30,654 bases of DNA, taken from positions 1 through 30,654 of the IMG/VR virus record IMGVR_UViG_3300024344_000079; one strand, 5' to 3'. Within the stretch, counting starts at the first letter, position 1, and every line of letters starts with the position of its first letter. Origin of the DNA: a virus. Shown one piece after another: positions 10,301-16,342 of the stretch. The position numbers were made by a program, and so were the translations under genes. Below the pieces are notes generated by a model. It did no database searches and had not been told where the DNA came from. It saw nothing but the letters and a program-made list of their open reading frames with translations.

Positions 10301-11121
10301 TAGTTGAACCTTATGTACAACCTAGTTTGGCTCTTCAGTTTGCCAGTGATATGTTAGGATATGCTCAAACAGGTGATGACTATTACTACAGCAAAGCACT
10401 GAAGACAATAGAGCCGGGATACGTTAATATTGCTAGAGATTTTGCTCACCATGCAGGTGCTATGCCTACAGCAGTAGAAGAAAAGCTGTATCCTAGTAGG
10501 TTTGGAGTTCCTTCTGAGAAGGCTGAAGGTATGGGAGATTATGCAAGTAAAGCCTTTGGTTTCCCTGTTCCTTTTGTCAAAGAGAAAACATTTAATCCTA
10601 AACTAGGATTAGCTTTTGCTATGAAGGAAATAGCTAAGAATGTATCAGAAGAAAATAGAGACTTTACTGATGATATAAAAACTAAGTTATTAAATTTAGA
10701 CAGGAGTTCTCCTGAAAACGTATATGATACAAACTTATCTATATTAAAAAATTATAGTGATCTTCTCCAAGTTAAGCATGAGGAACAAAGAGCTTTAGCT
10801 AAAGTTGTTGACAATTTAAAAGGGGTTATGTCCCAGACAGAAATAAAACAATTTTTAAAGTATCAAGGGAAGTCTGCTAGAACAGGACTATCAGATAGAG
10901 TTATTAATTCTGTTATGCAAGGCAAAGCATATGCTATTGATAAAGGTGCTAATAATTCTTTTTGGAGAAATATAAATGAATCTTTAGCAGGTCAAACAGG
11001 ATACTTACACAACAGAAGGCTTGGACCTTTAAGACGAAAAATGCGTGAGATAGAATCTTATTACCATAATCTTGATCTTTTAGAAGATGCACCAAAATTA
11101 AATTTTAGTAAGCCAGAGTAA
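7390..11121 (+). CDS. Very large internal/ejection-type virion protein, 1243 aa
   Basis: The largest gene in the window. Its N-terminus (MANNPARTYEGMLQDQ) is soluble. Residues about 105-235 contain two Gly/Ala-rich hydrophobic stretches (DPTNLASLVAGGFTFGTAGA and SPVVGIGAGAVGQGIGTLGG) that could insert in a membrane. The remainder is long, charged and mostly helical, with few cysteines, as expected for proteins that leave the head and form the trans-envelope channel. The size and place, last of the three large virion genes, match T7 gp16 or gp15, but I see no transglycosylase motif here. The start has a weak ribosome site (AAAGGTTAAAT) 16 bases after the previous stop. The function is inferred from architecture and context. 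Confidence 0.6.
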   Translation: MANNPARTYEGMLQDQALIDAMWHTDKALGNEIAYGDNKAILDNFLENYRWRETNLGSIINASNRVEDMDANHRKMFAYTLQEIEKLPRAGAEGGGSMWDAALDYGGAAIADPTNLASLVAGGFTFGTAGAATFAAKEAAKQAAKAGVQAKLKALIGKAGVASLVADGSIAATGGGYHSIKKQGIEKDLGLIDEVNPWRAVAQGLIEGVASPVVGIGAGAVGQGIGTLGGKLIDKSEAATQGKDFISRWLLPTGGVSEMQRRLIEKPTGEMLLLKEDADILYKNFNKAIEANPKLNSEQGKALVNKALEGDKKAIDALRTVDVAAADLLDASRAKIKEAQNFADESALSKEIKGLFNTEKDYVRNIYDVYTQRKRNVPFDKFIKENPEILDKLKIQIRKNPNSDLWNDLSKRYINLNTEKIRPKEAGNEDAVVKEIAKTLYAPTTRLRKESAPLLKKRLRSLDQEKISPLVRKIMGQNNDPALRVLESVNGLIESASRTNAIRNIAYDSVRNNYGYISKARNLKEAEDEAINKLGPDVMRLVGTTKDAGHKKFKDERTVTSLDDDVIEEGLKYTFVTKKEGEKLKMLLDETDMYQGDHWLATVGRATSGLQGFMKAGKTLYSPIAMGRNVLGAAGYTLAGGNAKGIINAATNAYSKMTNKERGLLEEEFITSGLKGSNIDLNQAMKRIGDISNRESNQSFWTDTSIANLARSGGLSLFGKKGAKAAENMRAMYAAGDDIFKYGTFVNEKDKAKKVFDSYSAARQNELLDKFQKDFFYDPKVADPAAARKALENAYLKEEAARTTANITPVYDRVPKLLELMRGVPIVGSFTAYPAERLRNRYNIMKQASEEISRGAAEGNNELVLNGIKRLSGFGTMVGGLHVGAHLLNEYNNFSAEEDVLRKNAPKYDRNGALLITGKDKKGNIKYHNLNYIHPDSDMMDAITPIILKAFRGEDVSENLGEAVKDSFLGLVEPYVQPSLALQFASDMLGYAQTGDDYYYSKALKTIEPGYVNIARDFAHHAGAMPTAVEEKLYPSRFGVPSEKAEGMGDYASKAFGFPVPFVKEKTFNPKLGLAFAMKEIAKNVSEENRDFTDDIKTKLLNLDRSSPENVYDTNLSILKNYSDLLQVKHEEQRALAKVVDNLKGVMSQTEIKQFLKYQGKSARTGLSDRVINSVMQGKAYAIDKGANNSFWRNINESLAGQTGYLHNRRLGPLRRKMREIESYYHNLDLLEDAPKLNFSKPE

Positions 11122-11137
11122 AGAGTACCAAAACAAA

Positions 11138-11494
11138 ATGGAAATGAATGCTGAATTTTTATTTCAGGTAGGGGCAGTAGTAGCATCCCTAGCTGGAGCA
11201 TGGGGTCTAGTCAGGGCGCAAGTTATTACCTTGAAAGCTACCCAAGAAGAGATGAAGGACCATATTGATGAACTGAACAGAGAGCTTGACAAGGCAGAGA
11301 ATAATGTTTCTGTTATGAAAAGCCAGATTAAAATATTAGCTGATATTCTTAGTCCTTCTAATCTTGCTTCGGAGAATAGAAGAAAGGGAGAGACTGCAAC
11401 GAGACTCCACAAGCTGGAAGAAAATGTGGTAGTACTCCAGCACATGCACAATGGAAAGCATCCCCCTCTAGATTCAGAAAGGAATACATCTTAA
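11138..11494 (+). CDS. Membrane-anchored coiled-coil protein
   Basis: A 118-residue protein with one N-terminal membrane segment (FQVGAVVASLAGAWGLV, residues 9-25). A long heptad-rich coiled coil follows (residues about 33-75, KATQEEMKDHIDELNRELDK and on), then a His-containing tail. This is the layout of small phage membrane proteins found near lysis genes, such as spanin-like or XhlA-like holin partners. No lipobox or enzyme motif is present. It overlaps the next gene by one base (TTAATGG). An alternative start is the Met two codons downstream. A lysis or envelope role is plausible but unproven. Confidence 0.55.
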   Translation: MEMNAEFLFQVGAVVASLAGAWGLVRAQVITLKATQEEMKDHIDELNRELDKAENNVSVMKSQIKILADILSPSNLASENRRKGETATRLHKLEENVVVLQHMHNGKHPPLDSERNTS

Positions 11495-11814
11495 TGGATA
11501 GAACGATTGTTACATTGACAAGCGATGCAAAAGAATATCTTCGTAGTGTAGCAGAAGACGGCAAGCATATTTCTTTGGGGGTAAAGAGTGGTGGATGTTC
11601 TGGCTTTGAATATGTGTGGAGTAAGGCAGAAGATTATCCTGATGTACATTGGTCAGACCCAATAGATGATATCTTAGTGGTGGACCCACTAGCAGAATTA
11701 TATATAGGTGGATCAGAGATAGACTACATCAAAGAATTAGGTGGTAGCTATCTGACAATTCGTAACCCAATGCAATCTAGTTCTTGTGGTTGTGGTTCCA
11801 GCTTCGGTGTATAA
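11494..11814 (+). CDS. IscA/ErpA/HesB-type iron-sulphur A-type carrier
   Basis: A 106-residue protein of the A-type carrier family, which holds [2Fe-2S] or [4Fe-4S] clusters and passes them to apo-proteins in the cytoplasm. The three ligand cysteines are present with near-canonical spacing: C35 in SGGCSGFEY, then C98 and C100 in SSCGCGSSFG. E. coli IscA uses C35, C99 and C101. The length matches the family. It starts on a one-base overlap with the coiled-coil gene and is the last sizeable gene of the virion operon, so it should be made late with the particle proteins. Phage-borne A-type carriers are known from marine viruses. The client is unknown. The Fe-S-type nuclease at 19036-19911 is a candidate, although it lies in the other operon. 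Confidence 0.9.
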   Translation: MDRTIVTLTSDAKEYLRSVAEDGKHISLGVKSGGCSGFEYVWSKAEDYPDVHWSDPIDDILVVDPLAELYIGGSEIDYIKELGGSYLTIRNPMQSSSCGCGSSFGV

Positions 11815-11818
11815 CTAG

Positions 11819-11935
11819 GTGTTAGATTTTATCACTGAATTACAAGTAAAATTCTTTGAGTGCAAAGGACATTTGATTATCATAGGAGCATTTCTTCTGC
11901 TGGTTACTGGCTCTACATGGTACAGCATACAGTAA
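11819..11935 (+). CDS. Small membrane peptide, 38 aa (GTG start)
   Basis: A short frame begins with GTG four bases after the IscA-type stop, directly after an in-frame TAG, and ends at TAA 11933-11935. The product starts VLDFITELQVKFFECKGH and then has one clear membrane segment (LIIIGAFLLLVTGSTWYSI). A polar start followed by a single helix resembles small holin-like or pinholin-like peptides, but length and motif do not prove it. The ribosome site is weak (CTAG just upstream), so translation may depend on coupling to the preceding gene. It is the last candidate gene of the + strand arm. Confidence 0.4.
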   Translation: MLDFITELQVKFFECKGHLIIIGAFLLLVTGSTWYSIQ

Positions 11936-12078
11936 GGTAGTAATCTTAGGTCTAAAATAGCAAAATCCTCTGGGTGAAACTCTCAGAGCCGCACAGAGGA
12001 TCGGTATTCTTTCTGGTAGGTTGGCCTATAGAACTAAGAGAAGGCTACTCAGCGGCTCTCCTAGCGAGACAATTTTCT
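11936..12078. other. Convergent intergenic region with interlocking inverted repeats
   Basis: This 143-base stretch separates the last + strand gene from the last - strand gene. It contains the perfect 8-base pair ATCCTCTG (11965-11972) / CAGAGGAT (11994-12001) and the perfect 8-base pair AGAGCCGC (11985-11992) / GCGGCTCT (12052-12059). The two pairs interleave, so the RNA of either strand could form a pseudoknot. Smaller pairs include GGCCT/AGGCT at 12023-12027 and 12042-12046. No coding frame of note was found. It may serve as a two-way terminator or a structured RNA. Confidence 0.6.
11961..12001 (-). terminator. Candidate terminator of the leftward (- strand) operon
   Basis: Read on the - strand, ATCCTCTG, a 21-base loop and CAGAGGAT are followed at once by TTTTGC and shortly by ATTTT. 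The stem is 8 bp, the loop is large and the U-tract is short, so strength is moderate. It lies about 80 bases past the stop of the terminase small subunit gene, where leftward transcription should end before meeting the + strand operon. Confidence 0.45.
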
Positions 12079-12552
12079 CTAAATCGTAGCAGTTTCCACT
12101 GATTCCACTGGTTCCTCCTGAATATCGTCTTCTTCCTCCTCTTGGAACCATTCACACTCAAGAAATATTTTAGATGCTCTTTCCTCTCCTAGAATTTCTA
12201 GGTTAGTAACTATATCGTGTTCCAATTCAGCGATAGATTTAATTACTTCTTCATCTTTAACTGACCTGACCTTAGACAAAACTTCCAAAGCTTTGATGGC
12301 GCTGTTGGTGTGACCATTATTCTTGGCATAGGTATATTGGTTTTCTATTTCAGAGATAACATCTATCTTTGTCTCTAATTCTTTTTCTAGTTCTTCTACT
12401 CTCTCCTTAATATCTTCTCTTTGTATAAGTCTGTGTCCTTGAGTATGGGCAGACACGGCAGAGTATCCTGCTGACTTAGCAGACTCCGTAGCATTACGAA
12501 GAACAACGTATGCCTGACAAAACTTCTCTTGTTTTAAATTTAATTCTGCCAT
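12079..12552 (-). CDS. terS: Terminase small subunit (Terminase_2-like)
   Basis: A 157-residue protein. Residues 3-50 (LNLKQEKFCQAYVVLRNATE, then SAKSAGYSAVSAHTQGHRLI) match the N-terminal helix-turn-helix of the Terminase_2 small-subunit family: 'L..KQ..F..Y......A..AA..AGYS..SA...G..LL'. The centre is helical for oligomerisation and the C-terminus is very acidic (EEEEDDIQEE). The protein should recognise phage DNA and recruit the large terminase for packaging. It is the last gene of the - strand arm, four bases after the lipoprotein gene. No large subunit is in the window. Split location from the large subunit and pairing with lysis genes is seen in T7-type phages. Confidence 0.8.
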   Translation of the reverse strand: MAELNLKQEKFCQAYVVLRNATESAKSAGYSAVSAHTQGHRLIQREDIKERVEELEKELETKIDVISEIENQYTYAKNNGHTNSAIKALEVLSKVRSVKDEEVIKSIAELEHDIVTNLEILGEERASKIFLECEWFQEEEEDDIQEEPVESVETATI

Positions 12553-12556
12553 CGTT

Positions 12557-12757
12557 CTATCCGCAAAATTTTTCCCACGCTACGTTATGTGTTAGTATCT
12601 GTCTTGCTGTTGTTTCACTAAGTTGATCTTGATTTGATATACTTATTGGCTTAGTCCAGCTACATTTAAGCGTCCCGCCGCCAACGCTTACGCAACCGCT
12701 TAATAACATCACCAGAAGAAAGCATGTTAATTTCGTTTTCAATTTTATTCCTTTCAT
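12557..12757 (-). CDS. Small lipoprotein, candidate outer-membrane spanin (Rz1-like)
   Basis: A 66-residue protein with a lysine-rich start, a hydrophobic signal and the lipobox LLSGC (Cys at residue 22), predicting cleavage by signal peptidase II and lipid attachment. The mature part is about 45 residues and contains the phage-typical stretch WTKPISISNQDQLSETTARQ with ILTHN before the end. Its first 92 bases overlap, in another frame, the end of the membrane protein gene 12666-12881. Overlapping frames with a lipoprotein second member are the hallmark of Rz/Rz1 pairs, in which the two proteins fuse inner and outer membranes at lysis. No proline-rich tract is seen, so the spanin call is moderate. 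Confidence 0.55.
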   Translation of the reverse strand: MKGIKLKTKLTCFLLVMLLSGCVSVGGGTLKCSWTKPISISNQDQLSETTARQILTHNVAWEKFCG

Positions 12758-12881
12758 TAACTTTATCTAAAGCATCTTCTAACCCAGCCTTCTTGGCAGC
12801 ATCACTGCCAGCTTTATAAGCAAAGATTAAAGGAAGAACTCTAGTAAAGAATCCAAATAGAGATGAGAAGAGGGATAGCAT
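12666..12881 (-). CDS. Small membrane protein, candidate inner-membrane spanin partner
   Basis: A 71-residue protein with an N-terminal hydrophobic segment (FSSLFGFFTRVLPLIFAYKA, residues 5-24). A charged helical domain with Lys/Glu/Asp heptads follows and ends in RLRKRWRRDA. It is shorter than typical Rz proteins (over 100 aa). It sits just after a holin-like gene and is overlapped by the lipoprotein gene, which supports a two-component spanin. An AAAGGAG ribosome site precedes the ATG by 6 bases (sequence CTCCTTTTAAAGG at 12890-12901 on the + strand). It could instead be an unrelated small lysis accessory protein. Confidence 0.5.
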   Translation of the reverse strand: MLSLFSSLFGFFTRVLPLIFAYKAGSDAAKKAGLEDALDKVNERNKIENEINMLSSGDVIKRLRKRWRRDA

Positions 12882-12905
12882 TTCATTCTCCTTTTAAAGG
12901 GGTAA

Positions 12906-12937
12906 GGACAGGGACACTGTATATAAATGCCCCTGCC
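12906..12937 (-). repeat. Imperfect hairpin between holin-like and spanin-like genes
   Basis: GGACAGGGACA (12906-12916) pairs imperfectly with TGCCCCTGCC (12928-12937), with one bulged base and one mismatch around an 11-base AT-rich loop. It lies in the 68-base gap between two lysis genes. It could slow polymerase or protect a processed mRNA end. No clear U-tract follows on the - strand. Confidence 0.35.
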
Positions 12938-12949
12938 TTTTATGGTAAT

Positions 12950-13135
12950 CTACTTGCCAGTTTGTTTCGCCTTTCCTACTGTTAGGCTCAAGAACTCAAG
13001 CACTTTATATATCTTACCCATAATAGAATCAGGTGCAGGAGTTTTAGTACCTGCAACCAATAGACTAGCAACAGTAACAATACCTGTCACAGTTGATAGG
13101 ATAAGTTCACTATTAGACATGACCATTTCTAGCAT
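12950..13135 (-). CDS. Holin-like small membrane protein
   Basis: A 61-residue protein. Residues about 9-29 (ELILSTVTGIVTVASLLVAG) form one membrane segment. It is followed by TKTPAPDSIMGKIYKVLEFL and a basic tail ending VGKAKQTGK. This arrangement, 'one helix - TPTP - GKIYK-L--L-L-VGKAK', recurs in small phage proteins next to lysis genes and is commonly labelled holin-like. Such proteins make holes in the inner membrane that release muralytic enzymes or trigger spanins. It starts 13 bases after the fusion gene and is followed by the spanin-like pair. Met-6 is an alternative start. Confidence 0.55.
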   Translation of the reverse strand: MLEMVMSNSELILSTVTGIVTVASLLVAGTKTPAPDSIMGKIYKVLEFLSLTVGKAKQTGK

Positions 13136-13148
13136 TTAGAATACTCCT

Positions 13149-15452
13149 TTATGCTGCTTCTTGTTCTAAGATTAAATCCAAGTAATGTAATCTATCGTTT
13201 TGCTTGGATTCTTTGTATACTTCGGAGACTAATGTGTTCTCTCCATAAATATTAATACTCATTTCTACTTCAGTATTATCAAATAGTCTTTCACAATCTT
13301 GTGCCATAGCCAAGAGTTCTCCTGTAGTCCAGAACTCAACCCCATTAGTTTCAACTCTCATATACTTGGGTCTTCCTTCTTGAACTGTTTCTTTTTTATC
13401 TTCCTCTGTAAGTTCTCTATCTAAACTACAATCAAAACCAAACAGATGGAAGTTACGAAAACCATAGATATGCATCATGCCTATGGATCGCATAGCAGCA
13501 CAAGTTCCTCCATTAACAAACACTGTCTTATCACTTATATTTAACTTCTCGTCTACCTCTACTTCTCCATTTGCCTGACCCTTAACTTGTTTTGCTACAG
13601 CCTGAGAGAAGGCGTGCCAACCATAGATGTTATTTGTTTTAGATTGGAGCAACTCAGTAACACTAGGATCAGTCATAGAAGCAATAAAGAATTTTGTTTT
13701 ATCATCGACAGTTTCAAACAAAGATGATCGTAATACACCGTGCGTACTTGTACCTGTTACTGGTCGAGGATCAAGTATAACACACGCCCACGGTTGTATG
13801 CAAGCCTTCAAAAGTTTAGGATAGCTATGCTTCACACAGATAATCCTGCCGTTCGTTTCTTTTTGAACTCTCTTTATTTCTTCGTAATCAGTAGAAGGTC
13901 CACCAGAAACAATGATAGCATGTTCTTCGTGGATAGCACATGATTTAACTATATCCCACTTAGAGATCAGGTCTACATTCTTATTAATATTATCCCAGAT
14001 ATATTCTTTAGGTACAGAATCCTTCGGCTGTACAATAATAGGCATCTTCTTTAAGTCTGTAGGTATGTCTGGTAGATCGTCATCATTAAGGAGAACAGCA
14101 AGATGAGTTCTACCACCACCCTTTACCCTGTCTTGTGATGGTAGTACAGTTATTCTTTTATCTGGCATGGACTCAATAAGTCTGTTGGTTCCTAAGTACT
14201 CATCGTCTAAGATGTTACCATTCTCATCCTTAGAAAAGAAATCATCGAAGACAATACAGGGTATATGCTTTAAGTTCTCGTAGTCTGATCGAACAGTTTC
14301 TTCACTGTGTCCACCATCAATGAAAGCAAATGAAGCCTTCTTTAGTTTCTTCTGTGCTTTCTTTAGAGTTACTTTAGAGTCTCCTCTGAATAGGTTAAAG
14401 GTAAATGTCTTACCTTCTTCCTTCATCTTTCTTTTGAAATCAGCCAATCGTTTTCGTACTGCCTTGGCTTTGTTGTGTGCCTTTGAATTTAGTTCTACTA
14501 AATCTAGTTCTTCTGTAGCTTCCTCAAACAAATCGAAGCCTATATATCTTACCTTATCGCTCTTCTCAAAAGCAGCCAATGACATTTCAATAGCACGACC
14601 ACCATTCCATGTACCTACCTCTACAATACAGTCAGTAGCATAAGCACGGACAAGCTCTGCTAACTGTCTATATCGGGGAAGACCAATGTCAGGAGCAACG
14701 GTGTCGTCAGACAACTCACTCTTTAGATTACCTTTGAAGTGTTTCATGTATTGAGATACAGGAGAATTAGCAAAAGCAGATAGACCTTTAACATCCGGTG
14801 TAAGGTTATGTACTTTCATACCGTGAGCAATATAAATCTTTAGAAGCCGCTCAAAGATAAAGCCATCATGCCATTCTCTGTATGACACAACCTCGCCAAT
14901 ATCATAGCATCCTCGCAGGTCTGCTAACATATAGTGAGGTGACTGATAATCAAGATTAAAGGCTACGAAAGAAGTCTCACTATAATCTACATCCTTACGT
15001 CCTAGATGCACAAGCTCTGCTTTCTCTGGTAGAAAGGCGAGAACTCTTTCTTCACTTAAAGGTTTGGTAGTTTCTGTATCAGCATCTAACCATATCAACC
15101 ATCCACCTTTAGCTTCCTTCTCACTTATCTCTAGAGAGAGATCAGTCATGGCATATACTTTATGGCACCATTTAATAGCATCCATACGCCAGCTATAATC
15201 TACCTTACCACCTTCCGTACCATCATGTATCTTCATATGCTCTCTAAAAGAGATCATATCTTCTACATCATTAAGGTTTCTATATTCAATTACCTTTGAT
15301 TGTGGAAACTCTGCTACCAATTCATCAGGACAATCGTGATAATAAGCTATAAGTTTTAGATCGTCTTTCCAAAACTTAGATACTGATTCCAGCATATTCT
15401 TGGCATAGCTAATATAGCCAGCCGCACTGAATGAAGTTACAAATCTGATCAT
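13149..15452 (-). CDS. Three-domain fusion: glycosyltransferase-like, SAM methyltransferase, DUF115/MptE-like
   Basis: A 767-residue protein from the ATG at 15452, three bases after the stop of the upstream glycosyltransferase gene. A longer frame from 15506 is possible but overlaps that gene. Residues about 1-230 look like a nucleotide-sugar transferase: IRFVTSFSAAGYISYAKNML at the start and a DxD site in GGWLIWLDADTETT. Residues about 265-430 form a class I methyltransferase: motif I VEVGTWNGG, acidic strand end YIGFDLFEE and FIDGGHSEETV. Residues about 510-690 resemble DUF115/MptE-like proteins: HAIIVSGGPSTDYEEIKRVQ and later FVNGGTCAAMRSIG and FHLFGFDCS. DUF115 occurs in motility-associated (Maf) flagellin glycosylation factors. 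I infer building or methylation of a glycan on virion or host surface. The substrate is unknown. Confidence 0.7.
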   Translation of the reverse strand: MIRFVTSFSAAGYISYAKNMLESVSKFWKDDLKLIAYYHDCPDELVAEFPQSKVIEYRNLNDVEDMISFREHMKIHDGTEGGKVDYSWRMDAIKWCHKVYAMTDLSLEISEKEAKGGWLIWLDADTETTKPLSEERVLAFLPEKAELVHLGRKDVDYSETSFVAFNLDYQSPHYMLADLRGCYDIGEVVSYREWHDGFIFERLLKIYIAHGMKVHNLTPDVKGLSAFANSPVSQYMKHFKGNLKSELSDDTVAPDIGLPRYRQLAELVRAYATDCIVEVGTWNGGRAIEMSLAAFEKSDKVRYIGFDLFEEATEELDLVELNSKAHNKAKAVRKRLADFKRKMKEEGKTFTFNLFRGDSKVTLKKAQKKLKKASFAFIDGGHSEETVRSDYENLKHIPCIVFDDFFSKDENGNILDDEYLGTNRLIESMPDKRITVLPSQDRVKGGGRTHLAVLLNDDDLPDIPTDLKKMPIIVQPKDSVPKEYIWDNINKNVDLISKWDIVKSCAIHEEHAIIVSGGPSTDYEEIKRVQKETNGRIICVKHSYPKLLKACIQPWACVILDPRPVTGTSTHGVLRSSLFETVDDKTKFFIASMTDPSVTELLQSKTNNIYGWHAFSQAVAKQVKGQANGEVEVDEKLNISDKTVFVNGGTCAAMRSIGMMHIYGFRNFHLFGFDCSLDRELTEEDKKETVQEGRPKYMRVETNGVEFWTTGELLAMAQDCERLFDNTEVEMSINIYGENTLVSEVYKESKQNDRLHYLDLILEQEAA

Positions 15453-15453
15453 T

Positions 15454-16209
15454 TTATTGTGCCATCTCCTCGTATAATTCTGTCCATTCTTTAGCGTACT
15501 GTTCATCTATTTTTCTTTTAGGTTCCCATGCTCTAAACAAGGGACCACCAGTAGTAAAGTGAACGCACTTAGGTTCAATATCAGGAGAAGAATGATCATC
15601 AAGCCAGTTCCATTCTTCGTCTATGCTTCCTATATCTTCACTGTCACACCAATGAAATCCATGTAGCCATGTACCTGATTTAATATTAACATCTGATATA
15701 GTTAGTTCTGTCTTTAGCCAAGGATGAGAACAGTTCCAGAACATAAAGCTAGACCAGTTCTTTCTTGGATATACCTGCTGTACTTTACCATCCATCTTTG
15801 TTTTATCTTTAGGATAATGCTCATGCTTAACACAACTAACTACGCTCTTAGTATTCTGGAAAGTATTGAAGACCTCTAAGATATCAGACCTAACAAACAT
15901 ATCACAGTCCATAAAGATAGCATGACCTTGATGTAGGTTAAGGAAAGGAACAAGGAACCTAGAGAAACTAAACTCAGTAGAGAATGGTTTCCTGTCAAAG
16001 ATATCTACTTGTTTACCATCATCAATTGTCTTACCTCTTCTGTAAAGACCAGACAATCTCACACTATCTTGAACCAAAGGAACAATGTTAACAGGACCAG
16101 AGGCATGTTTCTGTATACTATATTTTAAAACATTATAATAAGGTTCTTCTCTTTTATCAAATCCAATATAAACAGTAGGCATACGGGCGATATCATTATT
16201 ATTATTCAT
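15454..16209 (-). CDS. Glycosyltransferase (nucleotide-diphospho-sugar transferase fold, GT8-like)
   Basis: A 251-residue protein. After a short Asn-rich leader the sequence MPTVYIGFDKREEPYYNVLK opens a glycosyltransferase A fold. The metal-binding DxD appears in HAIFMDCDMFVRSD. Later features are FMFWNCSHPWL and the substrate-side stretch WLHGFHWCDSEDIGSIDEEW. No signal peptide or membrane segment is seen, so it acts in the cytoplasm. It is the first gene after the promoter at 16306-16334 and lies directly upstream of the fusion gene that carries another DxD domain. The pair probably acts on the same glycan. An AAGGAG site lies about 14 bases before ATG 16209, and the Met at residue 10 is an alternative start. 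Confidence 0.75.
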   Translation of the reverse strand: MNNNNDIARMPTVYIGFDKREEPYYNVLKYSIQKHASGPVNIVPLVQDSVRLSGLYRRGKTIDDGKQVDIFDRKPFSTEFSFSRFLVPFLNLHQGHAIFMDCDMFVRSDILEVFNTFQNTKSVVSCVKHEHYPKDKTKMDGKVQQVYPRKNWSSFMFWNCSHPWLKTELTISDVNIKSGTWLHGFHWCDSEDIGSIDEEWNWLDDHSSPDIEPKCVHFTTGGPLFRAWEPKRKIDEQYAKEWTELYEEMAQ

Positions 16210-16240
16210 TATTTTTATTATCTCCTTTCACCGTAAGAAA

Positions 16241-16272
16241 GATAGAGGGCAGCACCCCAACCGCCCCCTATC
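16241..16272 (-). terminator. Leader hairpin / possible attenuator ahead of the glycosyltransferase gene
   Basis: GATAGAGGGC (16241-16250) and GCCCCCTATC (16263-16272) form a 10-bp stem with one mismatch and a 12-base loop. On the - strand the stem is followed by TTTCTTACGG. It lies downstream of the promoter and upstream of the ribosome site. It may partly terminate reductase read-through, attenuate the new transcript, or protect its 5' end. Confidence 0.45.
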
Positions 16273-16305
16273 ATACAGCCTAACGTACTTCCGACTAACG
16301 ACTGA

Positions 16306-16334
16306 ATCATACACTACTAATTAAGTAATGTCAA
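16306..16334 (-). promoter_or_regulatory. Sigma70-type promoter for the glycan/lysis/terS operon
   Basis: On the - strand, TTGACA (16334-16329), a 17-base spacer and TATGAT (16311-16306). The -35 is a perfect consensus and the -10 has one change. It lies 9 bases past the reductase stop, and predicted transcription starts near 16299, about 90 bases before the glycosyltransferase ATG. The wider string CTTGACAT and TAGTGTATGATTC is shared with the promoter at 20805-20833. Confidence 0.8.
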
Positions 16335-16342
16335 GCATTTAT

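Noticed and set aside
15453-15506. Upstream extension of the fusion protein by 18 residues
   Set aside because: These codons overlap the end of the glycosyltransferase gene, look unlike a domain start, and the ATG at 15452 begins the recognisable IRFVTSFSAAGY strand.
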